From contig CAIJNI010000064.1 of assembly GCA_903821995.1 (NCBI GenBank), positions 1 through 54,286 of the forward strand: 54,286 nt of DNA. The letters are read 5' to 3'. Positions 26,555-37,152 of the stretch are shown here, one piece after another. Positions within the stretch are counted from its first letter, which is position 1. Every line of letters begins with the position of its first letter. The notes below the pieces were generated by a model. It ran no database searches and had not been told where the DNA came from. It worked only from the letters and a program-made list of their open reading frames with translations. A program made the position numbers and the translations under genes. This DNA comes from an uncultured beta proteobacterium (GTDB lineage Bacteria > Pseudomonadota > Gammaproteobacteria > Burkholderiales > Burkholderiaceae).

Positions 26555-27319
26555 ATGACTACACCTTTTCTGGTTGTTATTCCTGCCCGCATGGCATCAA
26601 CACGATTGCCACGCAAACCCTTAAGCCTCATTGGTGGCTTACCAATGATTGTTAGGGTCGCTCAACAGGCGAAAAAAAGTGCTGCGTCTCGCGTTATTAT
26701 TGCGACGGATTCGGATGAAATTGTGGCCGTCGCCCATGAACACCAACTTGAAGTGCTCCTCACAAAGAGTTCCCATCCCACAGGGACAGATCGCTTAAGC
26801 GAAGTTGCTCATCAACTTGGGTTTCCTCCTGATGAAATCGTTGTTAACGTTCAAGGGGACGAGCCATTTATTCCTCCTGAAATAATTAATGAAGTTGCAA
26901 ATACTTTGGCTAATCACCCTAAATCTCATTTAGCGACTGCAGCCATTGCGATTTCAAATGAAGAAGAAATCCATAATCCAAACGTGGTTAAAGTAGTTCT
27001 TAATCAACAAGGCTGTGCAATGTATTTCTCTAGAGCGGTCATTCCTTTTACTAGAGATCCGCAGTTGATTACCAATGACACTTTTAGATATTTACGTCAT
27101 ATTGGGATTTACGCTTACAAAGCATCTTTTTTACAAGAATTCTCTTTATTATTACCTGCACTCCCAGAAAAATTGGAGGCATTAGAGCAATTACGGGCAC
27201 TTTGGTATGGATATTCGATCCAAGTTTTTATCTCTAAAGAAGCGCCTCCTCCTGGGGTAGACACACCAGAAGATTTAGCTCATGCCCAAGCGATTTGGGA
27301 AAAATTAAATGTTAGATGA
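26555..27319 (+). CDS. kdsB: 3-deoxy-manno-octulosonate cytidylyltransferase KdsB
   Basis: 254 residues with the nucleotidyltransferase start VVIPARMASTRLPRKPLSLI, VVNVQGDEPFIPPE and HIGIYAYKASFLQEF. It makes CMP-Kdo for lipopolysaccharide core assembly. Its start follows the Trm112-like stop by 14 nt in the lipid A/Kdo operon. Confidence 0.97.
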   Translation: MTTPFLVVIPARMASTRLPRKPLSLIGGLPMIVRVAQQAKKSAASRVIIATDSDEIVAVAHEHQLEVLLTKSSHPTGTDRLSEVAHQLGFPPDEIVVNVQGDEPFIPPEIINEVANTLANHPKSHLATAAIAISNEEEIHNPNVVKVVLNQQGCAMYFSRAVIPFTRDPQLITNDTFRYLRHIGIYAYKASFLQEFSLLLPALPEKLEALEQLRALWYGYSIQVFISKEAPPPGVDTPEDLAHAQAIWEKLNVR

Positions 27320-27362
27320 AGAAAAGACTAGAATTTCATCTTTAAAAGATTTATTGCGATAA

Positions 27363-28037
<675 letters not shown>

Positions 28038-28046
28038 TGCGCCCTA

Positions 28047-28076
28047 TTAATCTGATTAAGTGATTAATCAGATTAA
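28047..28076 (+). terminator. Perfect hairpin after adk
   Basis: 13-bp arms TTAATCTGATTAA/TTAATCAGATTAA around a GTGA loop, 9 nt after the adk stop. There is no strong T run, so it may be a weak terminator or an RNA-stabilising structure between the convergent adk and nrdR genes. Confidence 0.6.
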
Positions 28077-28195
28077 TTCATCCTTAGTTAGTTTTAATCA
28101 ATTTCTTTTAAAATCCGACTAAGAGTTGCTTTTCTAATTGGATGATTTTTTGGTTTCAATTTTAATTTTCCAACAAAAAAAATATTCTTTCAATC

Positions 28196-28642
28196 CTACT
28201 TGAGTTCCTTTAGTGCGGACTCAAAAGATTCGATATCCTCAAAGCTTCGGTATACAGATGCAAATCGAATGTAAGCTACTTTATCCAAGGCTTTAAGCTC
28301 TCTCATCACCATTTCACCGACCCGAGATGTTGGTATTTCTTTTTCGCCAAGAGCTGTAATCCGTTCTTCAATATGATTAATAGCATTATCTAAGGCCTCT
28401 GATGAAACAGGGCGCTTACGAAGGGCAAGACGCATTGAACCTAGTAATTTATCACGGTGATATTCGACTCGACTACCATCTTTTTTAACAAGAGTCGGCA
28501 TAGATAACTCCATGCGCTCATAAGTCGTAAAACGTTTATCACAAGCCTCGCATCTTCTGCGACGCCTGACGAGCTTACCGTCCTCAGCTACCCGTGAATC
28601 AATGACTTGGGTATCAACATGATCGCAAAAAGGACAATGCAT
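28196..28642 (-). CDS. nrdR: Transcriptional repressor NrdR
   Basis: 148 residues: N-terminal zinc ribbon [15 protein letters not shown] ... [15 protein letters not shown], then an ATP-cone domain ([20 protein letters not shown]). It senses ATP/dATP and represses ribonucleotide reductase genes at NrdR boxes. The start follows the glyA stop by 3 nt, the usual betaproteobacterial pair. Confidence 0.97.
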   Translation of the reverse strand: MHCPFCDHVDTQVIDSRVAEDGKLVRRRRRCEACDKRFTTYERMELSMPTLVKKDGSRVEYHRDKLLGSMRLALRKRPVSSEALDNAINHIEERITALGEKEIPTSRVGEMVMRELKALDKVAYIRFASVYRSFEDIESFESALKELK

Positions 28643-28645
28643 TAT

Positions 28646-29896
28646 TTAGTGGTTTACGTACACAGGAAAACGTTTGTTGAGCTCTGCCACTTCAAGCTTC
28701 ACACGTGCTATCACAGCAGGATCATTGGGGCTATCCAACAAATCTGCAATCCAATTGCCCACTTGTTCTGCCTCTGGCACTTTAAAACCTCTTGTTGTCA
28801 TTGCAGGCGTACCCAAACGAATCCCACTCGTCACAAACGGCTTTTCTGGATCATTCGGAATAGCATTCTTATTCACAGTAATATGTGCCTCACCTAAAAC
28901 ACGCTCAGCCTCTTTACCGGTAATTTTTTTCGCCCGCAAATCAACAAGCATGACATGTGACTCTGTTCTTCCTGAAACAATCCGTAATCCTCGCTTAACC
29001 AGTGTTTTGGCCAGAGCATCTGCATTTTCAATCACCTGTTGTTGATATAACTTGAACTCAGGTCGCAGTGCTTCTAAAAATGCAACCGCTTTGCCTGCAA
29101 TCACATGCATTAATGGTCCACCTTGCAGCCCAGGAAATACCGCTGAATTAATTGCCTTCTCATGTTCAGCTTTCATCAAAATGACGCCGCCACGCGGACC
29201 ACGAAGACTCTTATGGGTTGTTGAGGTCACAATATCTGCATGTGGAATTGGGCTTGGATAAACGCCAGCTGCTATGAGGCCAGCATAATGCGCCATATCA
29301 ACCATAAAAATGGCACCCACTGCTTTAGCAACTTTTGCAAAACGGGCAAAATCAATTCGTAATGAGTAGGCAGAGGCGCCAGCAATAATTAGCTTTGGAC
29401 GATGCTCATGAGCCAGTGCTTCCATTTTGTCATAATCAATCTCTTCTTTTTCATTCAGACCATAGGGCACCACGTTAAACCACTTACCACTCATATTAAG
29501 TGCCATACCATGAGTCAGATGACCCCCTTCAGCTAAACTCATCCCCATAATCGTATCGCCAGGCTTTAAAAATGCTAAAAATACCGCTTGATTCGCCGAA
29601 GCACCACAATGCGGTTGGACATTAACTGCTTCTGCGCCAAATAATTGTTTGAGTCGGTCAATCGCAAGTTGCTCAGCCACATCCACAAACTCACATCCAC
29701 CGTAGTACCTCTTACCGGGATAGCCTTCTGCATATTTATTAGTCAGTTGGGAGCCCTGAGCTTCTAAAACGGCTGGTGATGTATAGTTTTCTGATGCAAT
29801 TAACTCAATATGAGCTTCTTGACGGGCATTTTCTGATTGAATTGCTGCCCACAAAACTGGGTCTACTTGAGCAACTGACAAAGACTTATCAAACAT
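28646..29896 (-). CDS. glyA: Serine hydroxymethyltransferase GlyA
   Basis: 416 residues. PLP Lys lies in [18 protein letters not shown]; the N-terminal [19 protein letters not shown] and [12 protein letters not shown] are family hallmarks. It converts serine and tetrahydrofolate to glycine and 5,10-methylene-tetrahydrofolate. AGGAA precedes the ATG. It heads an operon with nrdR. Confidence 0.98.
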   Translation of the reverse strand: MFDKSLSVAQVDPVLWAAIQSENARQEAHIELIASENYTSPAVLEAQGSQLTNKYAEGYPGKRYYGGCEFVDVAEQLAIDRLKQLFGAEAVNVQPHCGASANQAVFLAFLKPGDTIMGMSLAEGGHLTHGMALNMSGKWFNVVPYGLNEKEEIDYDKMEALAHEHRPKLIIAGASAYSLRIDFARFAKVAKAVGAIFMVDMAHYAGLIAAGVYPSPIPHADIVTSTTHKSLRGPRGGVILMKAEHEKAINSAVFPGLQGGPLMHVIAGKAVAFLEALRPEFKLYQQQVIENADALAKTLVKRGLRIVSGRTESHVMLVDLRAKKITGKEAERVLGEAHITVNKNAIPNDPEKPFVTSGIRLGTPAMTTRGFKVPEAEQVGNWIADLLDSPNDPAVIARVKLEVAELNKRFPVYVNH

Positions 29897-30271
29897 GATG
29901 TGATTCCTAAAAAATTAAAGAATTAGTGTGGGCTGAAGTACTAATGATACAAAACCAAGAGCTCATAGGAGTAATTTTCATACTTTTTCAGCCCAAGCTT
30001 TGAATAATGGCCTTATTTTTTGATGCTTTTGATCAATCACCCCATACTATTAAGGGTAAATATGGGGATTAAATAATAAACTTGTTACTTTAATTGGGTG
30101 TATCTCATAAATCTGTCAACTTCTTCATGGGAAAATACGTTTTATATGCATATTAGAATGATGATTGCTTTGGTACTGCATCGCTCCAAAAAGCCCTTTT
30201 CTCAAATTTTCTGTTTTAATAAGTCGATATTTCTTGAAATTCAACCCTTTTCTATCTATTAATTGAGTCCT
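29897..30271. other. Divergent glyA/tolQ intergenic region with hairpin
   Basis: 375 nt without a credible gene (a 68-codon minus-strand frame at 30125-30331 runs into tolQ). It should hold promoters for glyA and the tol operon. CCCCATA (30040-30046) pairs with TATGGGG (30061-30067) across a 14-nt loop. No riboswitch was recognised. Confidence 0.5.
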
Positions 30272-30919
30272 ATGCCCCAAGAAGATCTCTCCATCATTAG
30301 CCTTATTCTTAATGCTAGTGTCATTGTGCAAATTATTTTGCTGATTTTGGTTTCCTTATCCATCGCTTCTTGGTCCATCATTATTCGTAAAGGATTAGCG
30401 CTAGGCGCAGTTCGCCGTGCAACTGAAAAGTTTGAAAGTGATTTTTGGTCTGGTGGTGATTTAAAAGTGTTATTAGAGGCCGCTCAACGTAATCAAAAAC
30501 AATATGCAAATTCTTTACAGCGCATCTTTCAAGCAGGTATGCAAGAATTTATGAAGGGAAGAGATATTGATCCAGCCAGACGCGCCATGAAAGCAACCTA
30601 TCAGCGCGAAATGGATTCTCTTGAAGCGAACTTGCCATTTCTGGCCTCTGTAGGTTCTGTATCGCCCTACATTGGATTGTTCGGAACGGTCTGGGGAATT
30701 ATGAACTCGTTTCGTGGTCTTGCTAACGTTCAGCAAGCCACGCTAGCCAGCGTTGCACCTGGCATTGCTGAAGCACTTGTTGCTACAGCGATTGGTCTGT
30801 TCGCTGCGATTCCTGCAGTGGTGTTTTATAACCGCAGTGCTTCTGATGTGGACCGACTTGCGATCAGGTTCGAAACCTTCATCGAAGAGTTCACTAATAT
30901 TTTGCAACGGCAGAAATAA
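30272..30919 (+). CDS. tolQ: Tol-Pal system protein TolQ
   Basis: 215 residues from the ATG at 30272 (a TTG 9 nt earlier is a weaker option). Three helices: ~15-35, ~125-150 and ~165-190, with LPFLASVGSVSPYIGLFGTV and ALVATAIGLFAAIPAVVFYN matching TolQ channels. It forms the proton-driven motor with TolR at the inner membrane for outer-membrane constriction. It is the first gene of tolQRAB-pal-cpoB and overlaps tolR by one base (TAATG). Confidence 0.96.
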   Translation: MPQEDLSIISLILNASVIVQIILLILVSLSIASWSIIIRKGLALGAVRRATEKFESDFWSGGDLKVLLEAAQRNQKQYANSLQRIFQAGMQEFMKGRDIDPARRAMKATYQREMDSLEANLPFLASVGSVSPYIGLFGTVWGIMNSFRGLANVQQATLASVAPGIAEALVATAIGLFAAIPAVVFYNRSASDVDRLAIRFETFIEEFTNILQRQK

Positions 30920-31341
30920 TGGCAAGCATTCAACGTCGCTCTGGGCGCGGTCGTCGCGCAATGTCGGACATCAACGTTGTTCCTTATATCGACGTTATGC
31001 TGGTTCTGCTCGTGATTTTTATGGTGACCGCCCCTTTTGTTAATCCAGGCGTCGTCAATCTCCCCTCAGTCGGTGGTGCCAAAGTACAAGCTTTACCTCC
31101 CGTATTTTTAAATATTGATGCGAATGAGCAAATCAAGGTCAATGAAAACGGCCAAACAACAAAGACAATGAATAAAACCCAACTGGATAGTTTTGCACGC
31201 AATCAAGCGATGAATAATCCTGATCAACCCATGGTCATCGCTGCAGATAAATCGATTCGTTACGAAGTGGTCATGGATGTGATGTCTCGCTTAAAAGAAA
31301 ATGGCGTAAAACGTGTCGGTCTTGCAGTTAAGGGTAAATAA
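30919..31341 (+). CDS. tolR: Tol-Pal system protein TolR
   Basis: 140 residues with a basic N-terminus (RRSGRGRRAMSDINVVPYID) and one helix VMLVLLVIFMVTAPF holding the channel Asp, then a periplasmic domain. It completes the TolQR stator. Start codon overlaps the tolQ stop. Confidence 0.96.
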   Translation: MASIQRRSGRGRRAMSDINVVPYIDVMLVLLVIFMVTAPFVNPGVVNLPSVGGAKVQALPPVFLNIDANEQIKVNENGQTTKTMNKTQLDSFARNQAMNNPDQPMVIAADKSIRYEVVMDVMSRLKENGVKRVGLAVKGK

Positions 31342-31367
31342 TTTTTGTATAACCCACTAATCCTCAC

Positions 31368-32186
31368 ATGAGTCAAACCTTAAAGTTTATTCGCTGGCAA
31401 CAAAATGAGCCTGGAACAACTAAGGCATTTTCTCTATCTTTGATCGCTCATGCCTTATTAGTTCTTTTGCTCACCGTTGGCCTCTACTGGAAAAATAGTC
31501 CTCCCGCTGGGGTTGAAGTCGAACTGTGGGATAACGTGCCACAACCAACCGAAGTCACGCCTGCACCACCAGTAATTTTGGAACGTATTGAACCCGTCGA
31601 TGAAAAAGCTGAAATCGTAACAAAGAAACAAAAGAAAGAGGAGCCTGTTGCAAAACCTCCAGTTGAAAAAAAACGTGAGGAAGCCAAACCTACCCCACCT
31701 AAAGAAAAAGAAAAACCAAAAGCAAAAGTAGAGCCAATTAAGGAGAAACCCAAAACCGAGGCACCTAAAGATTCAAAACCAAAAGAAGATCGTACAAAAG
31801 ATGCGCAAGCTGAAAAAGATCGTCTGGCGCAAGTCGCAAAGCTTCGTGCGGCTGCGGGTGAAGAAAGCGGAAGTGGTGGCACTATTGGAACAGGGACTGG
31901 CGCTGGTGGCACCGCATCACCAGGCTATGCGGATATGGTGAGAAAACGCATTAAGCCTTTGATCTCTTTTAACTCATCAGCTGTTGAAGGAAATCCAGCG
32001 ACTTCTGTATCTGTCGAACTTGCTCCTGACGGCAGAATCTTAAGCAAACAAATCACACGGTCTAGTGGGATTAGCGATTGGGATGCCGCCGTTATTCTTG
32101 CTCTTGATCAAGCCGGCACATTACCCAAAGATGAGTCCGGGAAAGTGCCCCGACTGCTCAATTTAGTATTTAGACCTAAAGATTAA
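31368..32186 (+). CDS. tolA: Cell envelope integrity protein TolA
   Basis: 272 residues: cytoplasmic start, one membrane helix (SLIAHALLVLLLTVGLYW, ~25-42), a Pro/Lys/Glu-rich periplasmic shaft (~60-155) and a C-terminal TonB-like domain (MVRKRIKPLISFNSSAVEGN ... GISDWDAAVILALDQAG). The glycine-rich hinge GSGGTIGTGTGAGG separates them. It links TolQR to Pal and TolB across the periplasm. Confidence 0.95.
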   Translation: MSQTLKFIRWQQNEPGTTKAFSLSLIAHALLVLLLTVGLYWKNSPPAGVEVELWDNVPQPTEVTPAPPVILERIEPVDEKAEIVTKKQKKEEPVAKPPVEKKREEAKPTPPKEKEKPKAKVEPIKEKPKTEAPKDSKPKEDRTKDAQAEKDRLAQVAKLRAAAGEESGSGGTIGTGTGAGGTASPGYADMVRKRIKPLISFNSSAVEGNPATSVSVELAPDGRILSKQITRSSGISDWDAAVILALDQAGTLPKDESGKVPRLLNLVFRPKD

Positions 32187-32244
32187 TCATGCTATCAAAT
32201 GAACTCGTTAAAATAAATGTCATCCCACACTAGGAATAACAGAT

Positions 32245-33555
32245 ATGTCGCTTAATCCAACATTATATTTAAATATCAAACAACTGATTTCAGTTTGCGT
32301 CATAAGTATCAGCTCAATATGTTTAGCGCCAATGAGCTTTGCACAAATGCAAATTGAAATTAATGGTGTTGGTCAATCTCGCTACCCTATTGCTGTAACT
32401 TATTTTTCTTCTGAATCCTCACTACCCACAAAAGTCAGCGAAGTGGTGCGAAATGACCTTGCCAATAATGGTTATTTTTCAATTATCGATACAGGATTTG
32501 CTGAAGTTGCAGAAAACGCCAACGTGGATCTTGGATCATGGAGCTCCAAACGCGCCAATGCACTAGCCGTTGGCACAGCCACACCACTAGGCAATGGTCA
32601 GTTTGAAATCAAGTATCGCCTCTATGACATTGTTCGTAACCAGTCCCTTGGAGGTACAACCGTCACAGTTGGTAAAGATGAGTTAAGGCGTGCAGGTCAT
32701 GTGATTGCAGATGATATTGTGCAACGCTTAACAGGTGAGCGAGGTATATTTTCTACACGACTATCTTACGTTGTTAAAAATGGGAAGCAGTTCCAATTAA
32801 TGATTTCTGATTCAGATGGTCAAAATGCTCGTACGGCTTTAAGTAGTAACGAACCCATTATTTCTCCCACATGGTCACCTGACGGCAAGCGTGTCGCCTA
32901 TGTTTCTTTTGAAACTAAAAAACCTGTTGTTTATGTTCATGAGTTAGCCACGGGTAATCGTATTGTCCTGTCAAATCAAAAAGGGAATAATAGCGCACCC
33001 ACATGGGCTCCAAACGGCAACAAGCTAGCACTATCTCTATCTAAAGATGGAAATACCCAAATTTATACAATCAATGCAGACGGTACGAATTTAAAAAGAA
33101 TTTCATCAAGCTCGGCGATCGACACTGAACCTCAATGGTCACCCGATGGCAGCCTAATTTATTTCACGAGTGATCGTGGGGGCTCACCCCAAATTTATAA
33201 AATGAGTTCCCAAGGGGAGTCTGCCGGGAATGCCCAAAGAGTGACATTCAGGCATGCGTTTGCAACTAGCCCACGAATTTCTCCAGATGGGCGTTATATG
33301 GCCTATATTGCAAGGGCCGGTGGCTATAAGCTTCAACTTCTCGATTTACGCAGTGGTGAAGTAAGCTCCCTGACATCAACAAGCTATGATGAAACACCTA
33401 CCTTTGCAGCCAATGGAAAGTTTGTACTCTATGCCACACGCTCTGGCGGCAAGCCCGTTCTAGCGGCAGTATCCGTTGATGGTGCAGTAAAACAAATCCT
33501 CAGTCTTCCTGGAGCGGATGTTCGTGAACCAGCTTGGGGACCTTTTTTAAATTAA
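32245..33555 (+). CDS. tolB: Tol-Pal translocation protein TolB
   Basis: 436 residues with a Sec signal peptide (~1-34, ending MSFAQ), an N-terminal TolB domain and a six-bladed beta-propeller whose blades repeat SPTWSPDGKRVAYVSFE, APTWAPNGNKLALSLSKDG, EPQWSPDGSLIYFTSDRGG and SPRISPDGRYMAYIARAGG. It binds Pal and colicins in the periplasm. AGGAA precedes the ATG. Confidence 0.97.
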   Translation: MSLNPTLYLNIKQLISVCVISISSICLAPMSFAQMQIEINGVGQSRYPIAVTYFSSESSLPTKVSEVVRNDLANNGYFSIIDTGFAEVAENANVDLGSWSSKRANALAVGTATPLGNGQFEIKYRLYDIVRNQSLGGTTVTVGKDELRRAGHVIADDIVQRLTGERGIFSTRLSYVVKNGKQFQLMISDSDGQNARTALSSNEPIISPTWSPDGKRVAYVSFETKKPVVYVHELATGNRIVLSNQKGNNSAPTWAPNGNKLALSLSKDGNTQIYTINADGTNLKRISSSSAIDTEPQWSPDGSLIYFTSDRGGSPQIYKMSSQGESAGNAQRVTFRHAFATSPRISPDGRYMAYIARAGGYKLQLLDLRSGEVSSLTSTSYDETPTFAANGKFVLYATRSGGKPVLAAVSVDGAVKQILSLPGADVREPAWGPFLN

Positions 33556-33648
33556 TCTATCAAAGTAACTAAACCTTCGACTAAAATAGTATTATTCACA
33601 AATGTACTACGATGTCTTATTGCTTTAACACCTACAAGGAAAATTGAA

Positions 33649-34173
33649 ATGTTAAAAAATACTTCTCAAGAGGTCCTACGCCGTTTAAGTACGACTGTTG
33701 TTTTAGTCTCAGTTCTCGCTCTTGGTGCTTGCGCATCAGGCGTAAAACTGGATGATGTTACGCCTAAAAACACAGGTTCTGCCTCACCAACGAGCAAAGA
33801 CTTTGCGAATAATCCATGGAATGATCCAAATAGTCCTCTGTACCAAAAAAGTTTTTACTTTGACTTTGATAATTACACCGTCAAAAGTGCAGATCAATCT
33901 AAGTTAGATGCACATGCTAAATACCTAAATAGCAATAAAGCGCAAAAAATTGCCATCCAAGGAAATACGGATGATCAAGGTACAACTGAATATAACCTTG
34001 CTTTAGGTCAAAAACGCTCTGACGCTGTCAAGAAAGTGTTGTCACTTTTAGGCGTTAGCGATTCTCAAATAGAAACAATAAGCTTTGGTAAAGAAAAGCC
34101 AAAATCAACTGCTACTGATGATGCAAGTCGTGCTGAAAATCGTCGTGCTGATATCGTCTATCAGGACAAATGA
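33649..34173 (+). CDS. pal: Peptidoglycan-associated lipoprotein Pal
   Basis: 174 residues with a lipoprotein signal (lipobox LGAC, lipid Cys at ~28) and an OmpA-like domain: FYFDFDNYTVKSADQSKLD, IQGNTDDQGTTEYNLALGQ, AENRRADIVY. It anchors the outer membrane to peptidoglycan. The usual GHTD of the domain reads GNTD. AAGGAAAA precedes the ATG; the stop overlaps cpoB by 4 nt. Confidence 0.97.
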   Translation: MLKNTSQEVLRRLSTTVVLVSVLALGACASGVKLDDVTPKNTGSASPTSKDFANNPWNDPNSPLYQKSFYFDFDNYTVKSADQSKLDAHAKYLNSNKAQKIAIQGNTDDQGTTEYNLALGQKRSDAVKKVLSLLGVSDSQIETISFGKEKPKSTATDDASRAENRRADIVYQDK

Positions 34174-34883
34174 GCTTATTTAAAAAAGTCTTAATTGCTG
34201 TAGCCACCGGATGTCTCTTAAGCCAATCGGTGTCTGCAGCTTTTTTTGAGGATGCAGATGCACGTACGCAAATTAATGTCCTTAATGAAAAAGTAAAGAA
34301 TGGCCAAAAAGCAATTATTGACCTCAACTCTGCGAATGAAAGTCTTAAACAAGAAAATGCAATCTTGCGTGGGCGGATTGAAGAGTTAGAAAAAAATCTC
34401 AATGAGGCAAGTTCTAATCTTAAAAGTTATTACTCAGAAGTCAACGATCGTCTGAAGGTTCTGGAACCAAAAAACCTGGAAGTCGAAGGGATTATTGGAA
34501 CTTCGCAACCAGGTGAGAAAGCTGCGTATGATATTGCACTTTTAGACTTTCAAGAAGGTCGCCTAAAAGATGCAGATCAAGAATTGAGTGCCTTTGTAAA
34601 AAGATATCCAAGTAGCCCCTACTCTCCCTTAGCGCTGTATTGGTTAGCAAATGCTAAATATGCAGGTAAGGATTACACAGGTGCAATAGCAACTGCACAA
34701 GACTTAATCAAACGCTATCCAGAACATCAAAGAGTACCCCAAGCTCTGCTAACAATTGCAAACTGTCAAATAGAGGGTGGTAAGAAGTCGGATGGTAAAA
34801 AAACTTTAGAGTCTGTCATCAGTAAATATCCTGATACTAAGGCTGCAAAATCCGCCTCTGATATGCTCCCAAAAATTAAATAA
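34170..34883 (+). CDS. cpoB: Tol-Pal system protein CpoB (YbgF)
   Basis: 237 residues: signal peptide (~1-24, ending SVSAA), a coiled coil (~30-95, QENAILRGRIEELEKNLNEA) for trimerisation, and TPR repeats in the C-terminal half (YDIALLDFQEGRLKDADQEL, FVKRYPSSPYSPLALYWLAN). It coordinates Tol with peptidoglycan synthase PBP1B at division. Start overlaps the pal stop (ATGA). Confidence 0.94.
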   Translation: MSLFKKVLIAVATGCLLSQSVSAAFFEDADARTQINVLNEKVKNGQKAIIDLNSANESLKQENAILRGRIEELEKNLNEASSNLKSYYSEVNDRLKVLEPKNLEVEGIIGTSQPGEKAAYDIALLDFQEGRLKDADQELSAFVKRYPSSPYSPLALYWLANAKYAGKDYTGAIATAQDLIKRYPEHQRVPQALLTIANCQIEGGKKSDGKKTLESVISKYPDTKAAKSASDMLPKIK

Positions 34884-34937
34884 GTTTTTAAGTGCTACCA
34901 GATGAATACGATACGCTTTACATGAAGCCACAAGAAT

Positions 34938-35669
34938 ATGTCCAATAACTCTGCACCACGTCAACTTGGCGATCCTGCTGTCGTTCTTCTTTCCGGTGGG
35001 ATGGACTCTGCAACAGTCTTAGCCCTGGTTAAAAATTTAGGATATTCGCCTTACGCCCTATCATTACGTTATGGTCAAAGACATTCCTCCGAACTTGACG
35101 CCGCAAAAGTCATTGCAAAACAATTTGGCGTTGTTCGTCACGAAATTATCGATCTAGATCTCAGTCAATTTGGTGGCTCTGCACTAACAGATACTAATAT
35201 CAAAGTACCGACAAACGTCCTTGATGAACCTTCTATACATAATGACTCTAAAGAGCATATCCCTGTGACCTATGTTCCCGCAAGAAATACCATCATGCTC
35301 TCGGTCGCTCTAGGATGGGCAGAAACACTTGATGCTACAGATATCTTTTTTGGAGCCAATGCGGTTGATTATTCCGGATATCCCGATTGCCGACCAGCTT
35401 ATGTAGATGCTTTTGAGCGCCTTGCAAATCTTGCGACAAAGATTGGGATTCAGACCGGCGCAATGCGTATTCATGCGCCTATTATTGATATGACTAAAGC
35501 TAAGATTATTCATGTAGGAATGTCTCTTGGCGTTGATTTTTCAAAAACGGTGTCCTGTTACCAAGCTGATCAATCGGGCCTCGCATGTGGGTTTTGTGAT
35601 GCTTGCAGGCTTCGTAAAGTTGGCTTTCATGAGGCTCTGACTCCTGACACAACCAGATATCAAGTTTAA
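34938..35669 (+). CDS. queC: 7-cyano-7-deazaguanine synthase QueC
   Basis: 243 residues. PP-loop [16 protein letters not shown] and zinc Cys in [20 protein letters not shown]. It makes preQ0 from carboxy-deazaguanine with ammonia and ATP in queuosine synthesis. It follows the tol operon by 54 nt and is probably co-transcribed. Confidence 0.97.
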   Translation: MSNNSAPRQLGDPAVVLLSGGMDSATVLALVKNLGYSPYALSLRYGQRHSSELDAAKVIAKQFGVVRHEIIDLDLSQFGGSALTDTNIKVPTNVLDEPSIHNDSKEHIPVTYVPARNTIMLSVALGWAETLDATDIFFGANAVDYSGYPDCRPAYVDAFERLANLATKIGIQTGAMRIHAPIIDMTKAKIIHVGMSLGVDFSKTVSCYQADQSGLACGFCDACRLRKVGFHEALTPDTTRYQV

Positions 35670-35759
35670 GATAAACTCAGAATTTACTGACGCTAAAAGT
35701 CCTTTGGTTTACCGCCTCTTTTCATAGCGATTGTTCCTGGTCCCTTGCATCATTGATGC

Positions 35760-35966
35760 ATGAAAAACGGCTACATTTTAATTGAAATGCTCATTGCATT
35801 ATCTCTACTCGGAATCACACTTCATCTAGGTCTTCGCTACTTCAACGGCTACCTCTATGCACATGCTCAACTCATGGATGAGTTTAAAAAAAATAACTTA
35901 CAACGTGATTCTCTTGAGCAAGATTTAATCAATAATTTTTCTCGTCATACGAGAAGGCCTTCATGA
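35760..35966 (+). CDS. Short PilV-like type IV minor pilin
   Basis: 68 residues with a class III prepilin leader: KNG|YILIEMLIALSLLG has Gly at -1 and Glu at +5, then ~45 residues of amphipathic helix. It is much shorter than typical PilV (~150+), consisting of little more than the pilin helix. It opens a four-gene set with 4-nt or 1-nt overlaps. A TGCATCA-T-TGATGCA palindrome (35746-35760) sits at its start codon. Confidence 0.75.
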   Translation: MKNGYILIEMLIALSLLGITLHLGLRYFNGYLYAHAQLMDEFKKNNLQRDSLEQDLINNFSRHTRRPS

Positions 35967-36631
35967 CACTCACAGAGCTCATCGCCGCTATGAGTATTGC
36001 TAGCATTGTGATCGCAGGAACAGTGCAATTAATTCCGCTATATCAAAATAAAATCAAGCACTATGAGCTCATGTCCCAAGAAACTGCCGAAGTTGAATTT
36101 GCGCTATCTGTCATTGCGAGAGCGATTAGGCAAGCAGGCTTTTCGGAGGTCGCCAAGTCTTTTCCAAACATAACTATTCCAAACGCAACTCTTCCCAAAA
36201 AATCCACCACACCCCCATTACAGATCATGAAAGAAACTGTTTTATTAACAAATCCATTAGGAAGGTGGGCCGCCCAAAGTAGAAGTATAGTGATCGGTCA
36301 AACTGACGCACTGATCGCTCGTCATCATGTCTTAGGCCACTTTGATTGCTTAGGTCGACGGATCTCATCCCAAAGAACAGAGCAGGATTTAGCCCACCTT
36401 GGATTTTTTATTCAAGTAGTTGGTACTGGCGCTAACCGCACTGGCGCACTCATGTGTCAAAGTCTTGATCAGAAGGGAAAAGCTCAAAACGACAGTATCT
36501 TGCAAGGAGTCAACTCTTTCTTACTCAGGCCTATTCTGAATCAAAGCTCTTCTGAGATAGCGGGTGTTGATATTCAGATTGTGATGCAGTCAAAGCGAAG
36601 CTATCAACAGCGCATGGCGCTGAGAAATTAA
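35963..36631 (+). CDS. PilW-like minor pilin
   Basis: 222 residues beginning MTLTELIAAMSIASIVIAG, a pilin helix with Glu at position 5 counted from Met, so there is almost no leader; mature residue 1 may be Met itself. Then PilW-like features: ALSVIARAIRQAGFSE and a C-terminal region with GVDIQIVMQSKRSYQQ. Start overlaps the previous stop (ATGA). No earlier in-frame start with a Gly at -1 was found. Confidence 0.75.
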   Translation: MTLTELIAAMSIASIVIAGTVQLIPLYQNKIKHYELMSQETAEVEFALSVIARAIRQAGFSEVAKSFPNITIPNATLPKKSTTPPLQIMKETVLLTNPLGRWAAQSRSIVIGQTDALIARHHVLGHFDCLGRRISSQRTEQDLAHLGFFIQVVGTGANRTGALMCQSLDQKGKAQNDSILQGVNSFLLRPILNQSSSEIAGVDIQIVMQSKRSYQQRMALRN

Positions 36632-37152
36632 TGACTTTTCCATCACCTTCGCAAAATGGCTTTGTCCTACCAATGATGCTAGGCTTTCTGGCTCTAGTTG
36701 GCGTTTGGGGAAATATACTAGTTGAACAAACTACGCTTGAGCAATCTCGCATTAAATCACTTCTTCTTCAAAGAAAGATATTTGTAATAGGACAGAAGCA
36801 TCTATCAGAGTGTGAGAAGCAGGTGAGTCTTTCTTTACCAAAGATCTCAAACTTTGAGCAATGCTGCTTGATTGAAAGATCAAATCAAAAACCTTCTTCA
36901 AAATCTTCTGAACATTTTTTTCGAGTATCAGTCCACGTGATGGAGCAGAAGCAAGCATTAAATCCTCTTGTAACGCCAACTAAACCATTAGCTCAAGTTC
37001 GTCTGCAAAGTATTGTGCAATTACTAGCCAATTCTCAAATTCAACGCATCTCATGGCGAGAAGTTCTTGATCATTCTTTTGAAAAACAGATCTCAAAAGA
37101 ACATGGCCAAGTGTGGGAAAAAATTTCAGCGTGTAATGAATCTGTCCTATGA
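36631..37152 (+). CDS. PilX-like minor pilin component
   Basis: 173 residues. QNG|FVLPMMLGFLALVGVWGN has the Gly cleavage residue but lacks Glu+5, as is common for PilX. A Cys pair (ECEKQ, QCC) lies in the globular part. It starts at the last base of the preceding stop and overlaps the next gene by 4 nt. I see no enzymatic motif. Confidence 0.65.
   Translation: MTFPSPSQNGFVLPMMLGFLALVGVWGNILVEQTTLEQSRIKSLLLQRKIFVIGQKHLSECEKQVSLSLPKISNFEQCCLIERSNQKPSSKSSEHFFRVSVHVMEQKQALNPLVTPTKPLAQVRLQSIVQLLANSQIQRISWREVLDHSFEKQISKEHGQVWEKISACNESVL

Noticed and set aside
30125..30331. 68-codon minus-strand frame in the glyA-tolQ gap
   Set aside because: It runs into the tolQ coding region, has no Shine-Dalgarno and resembles nothing; treated as chance.
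31484..31912. 142-codon minus-strand frame opposite tolA
   Set aside because: Its Ser/Phe-rich translation is the mirror of the tolA Lys/Glu/Pro-rich shaft; no independent evidence.
35746..35760. TGCATCA-T-TGATGCA palindrome at the PilV-like start codon
   Set aside because: Could mask the start, but it is short, AT-rich and made largely of the Met codon context; no supporting signal.
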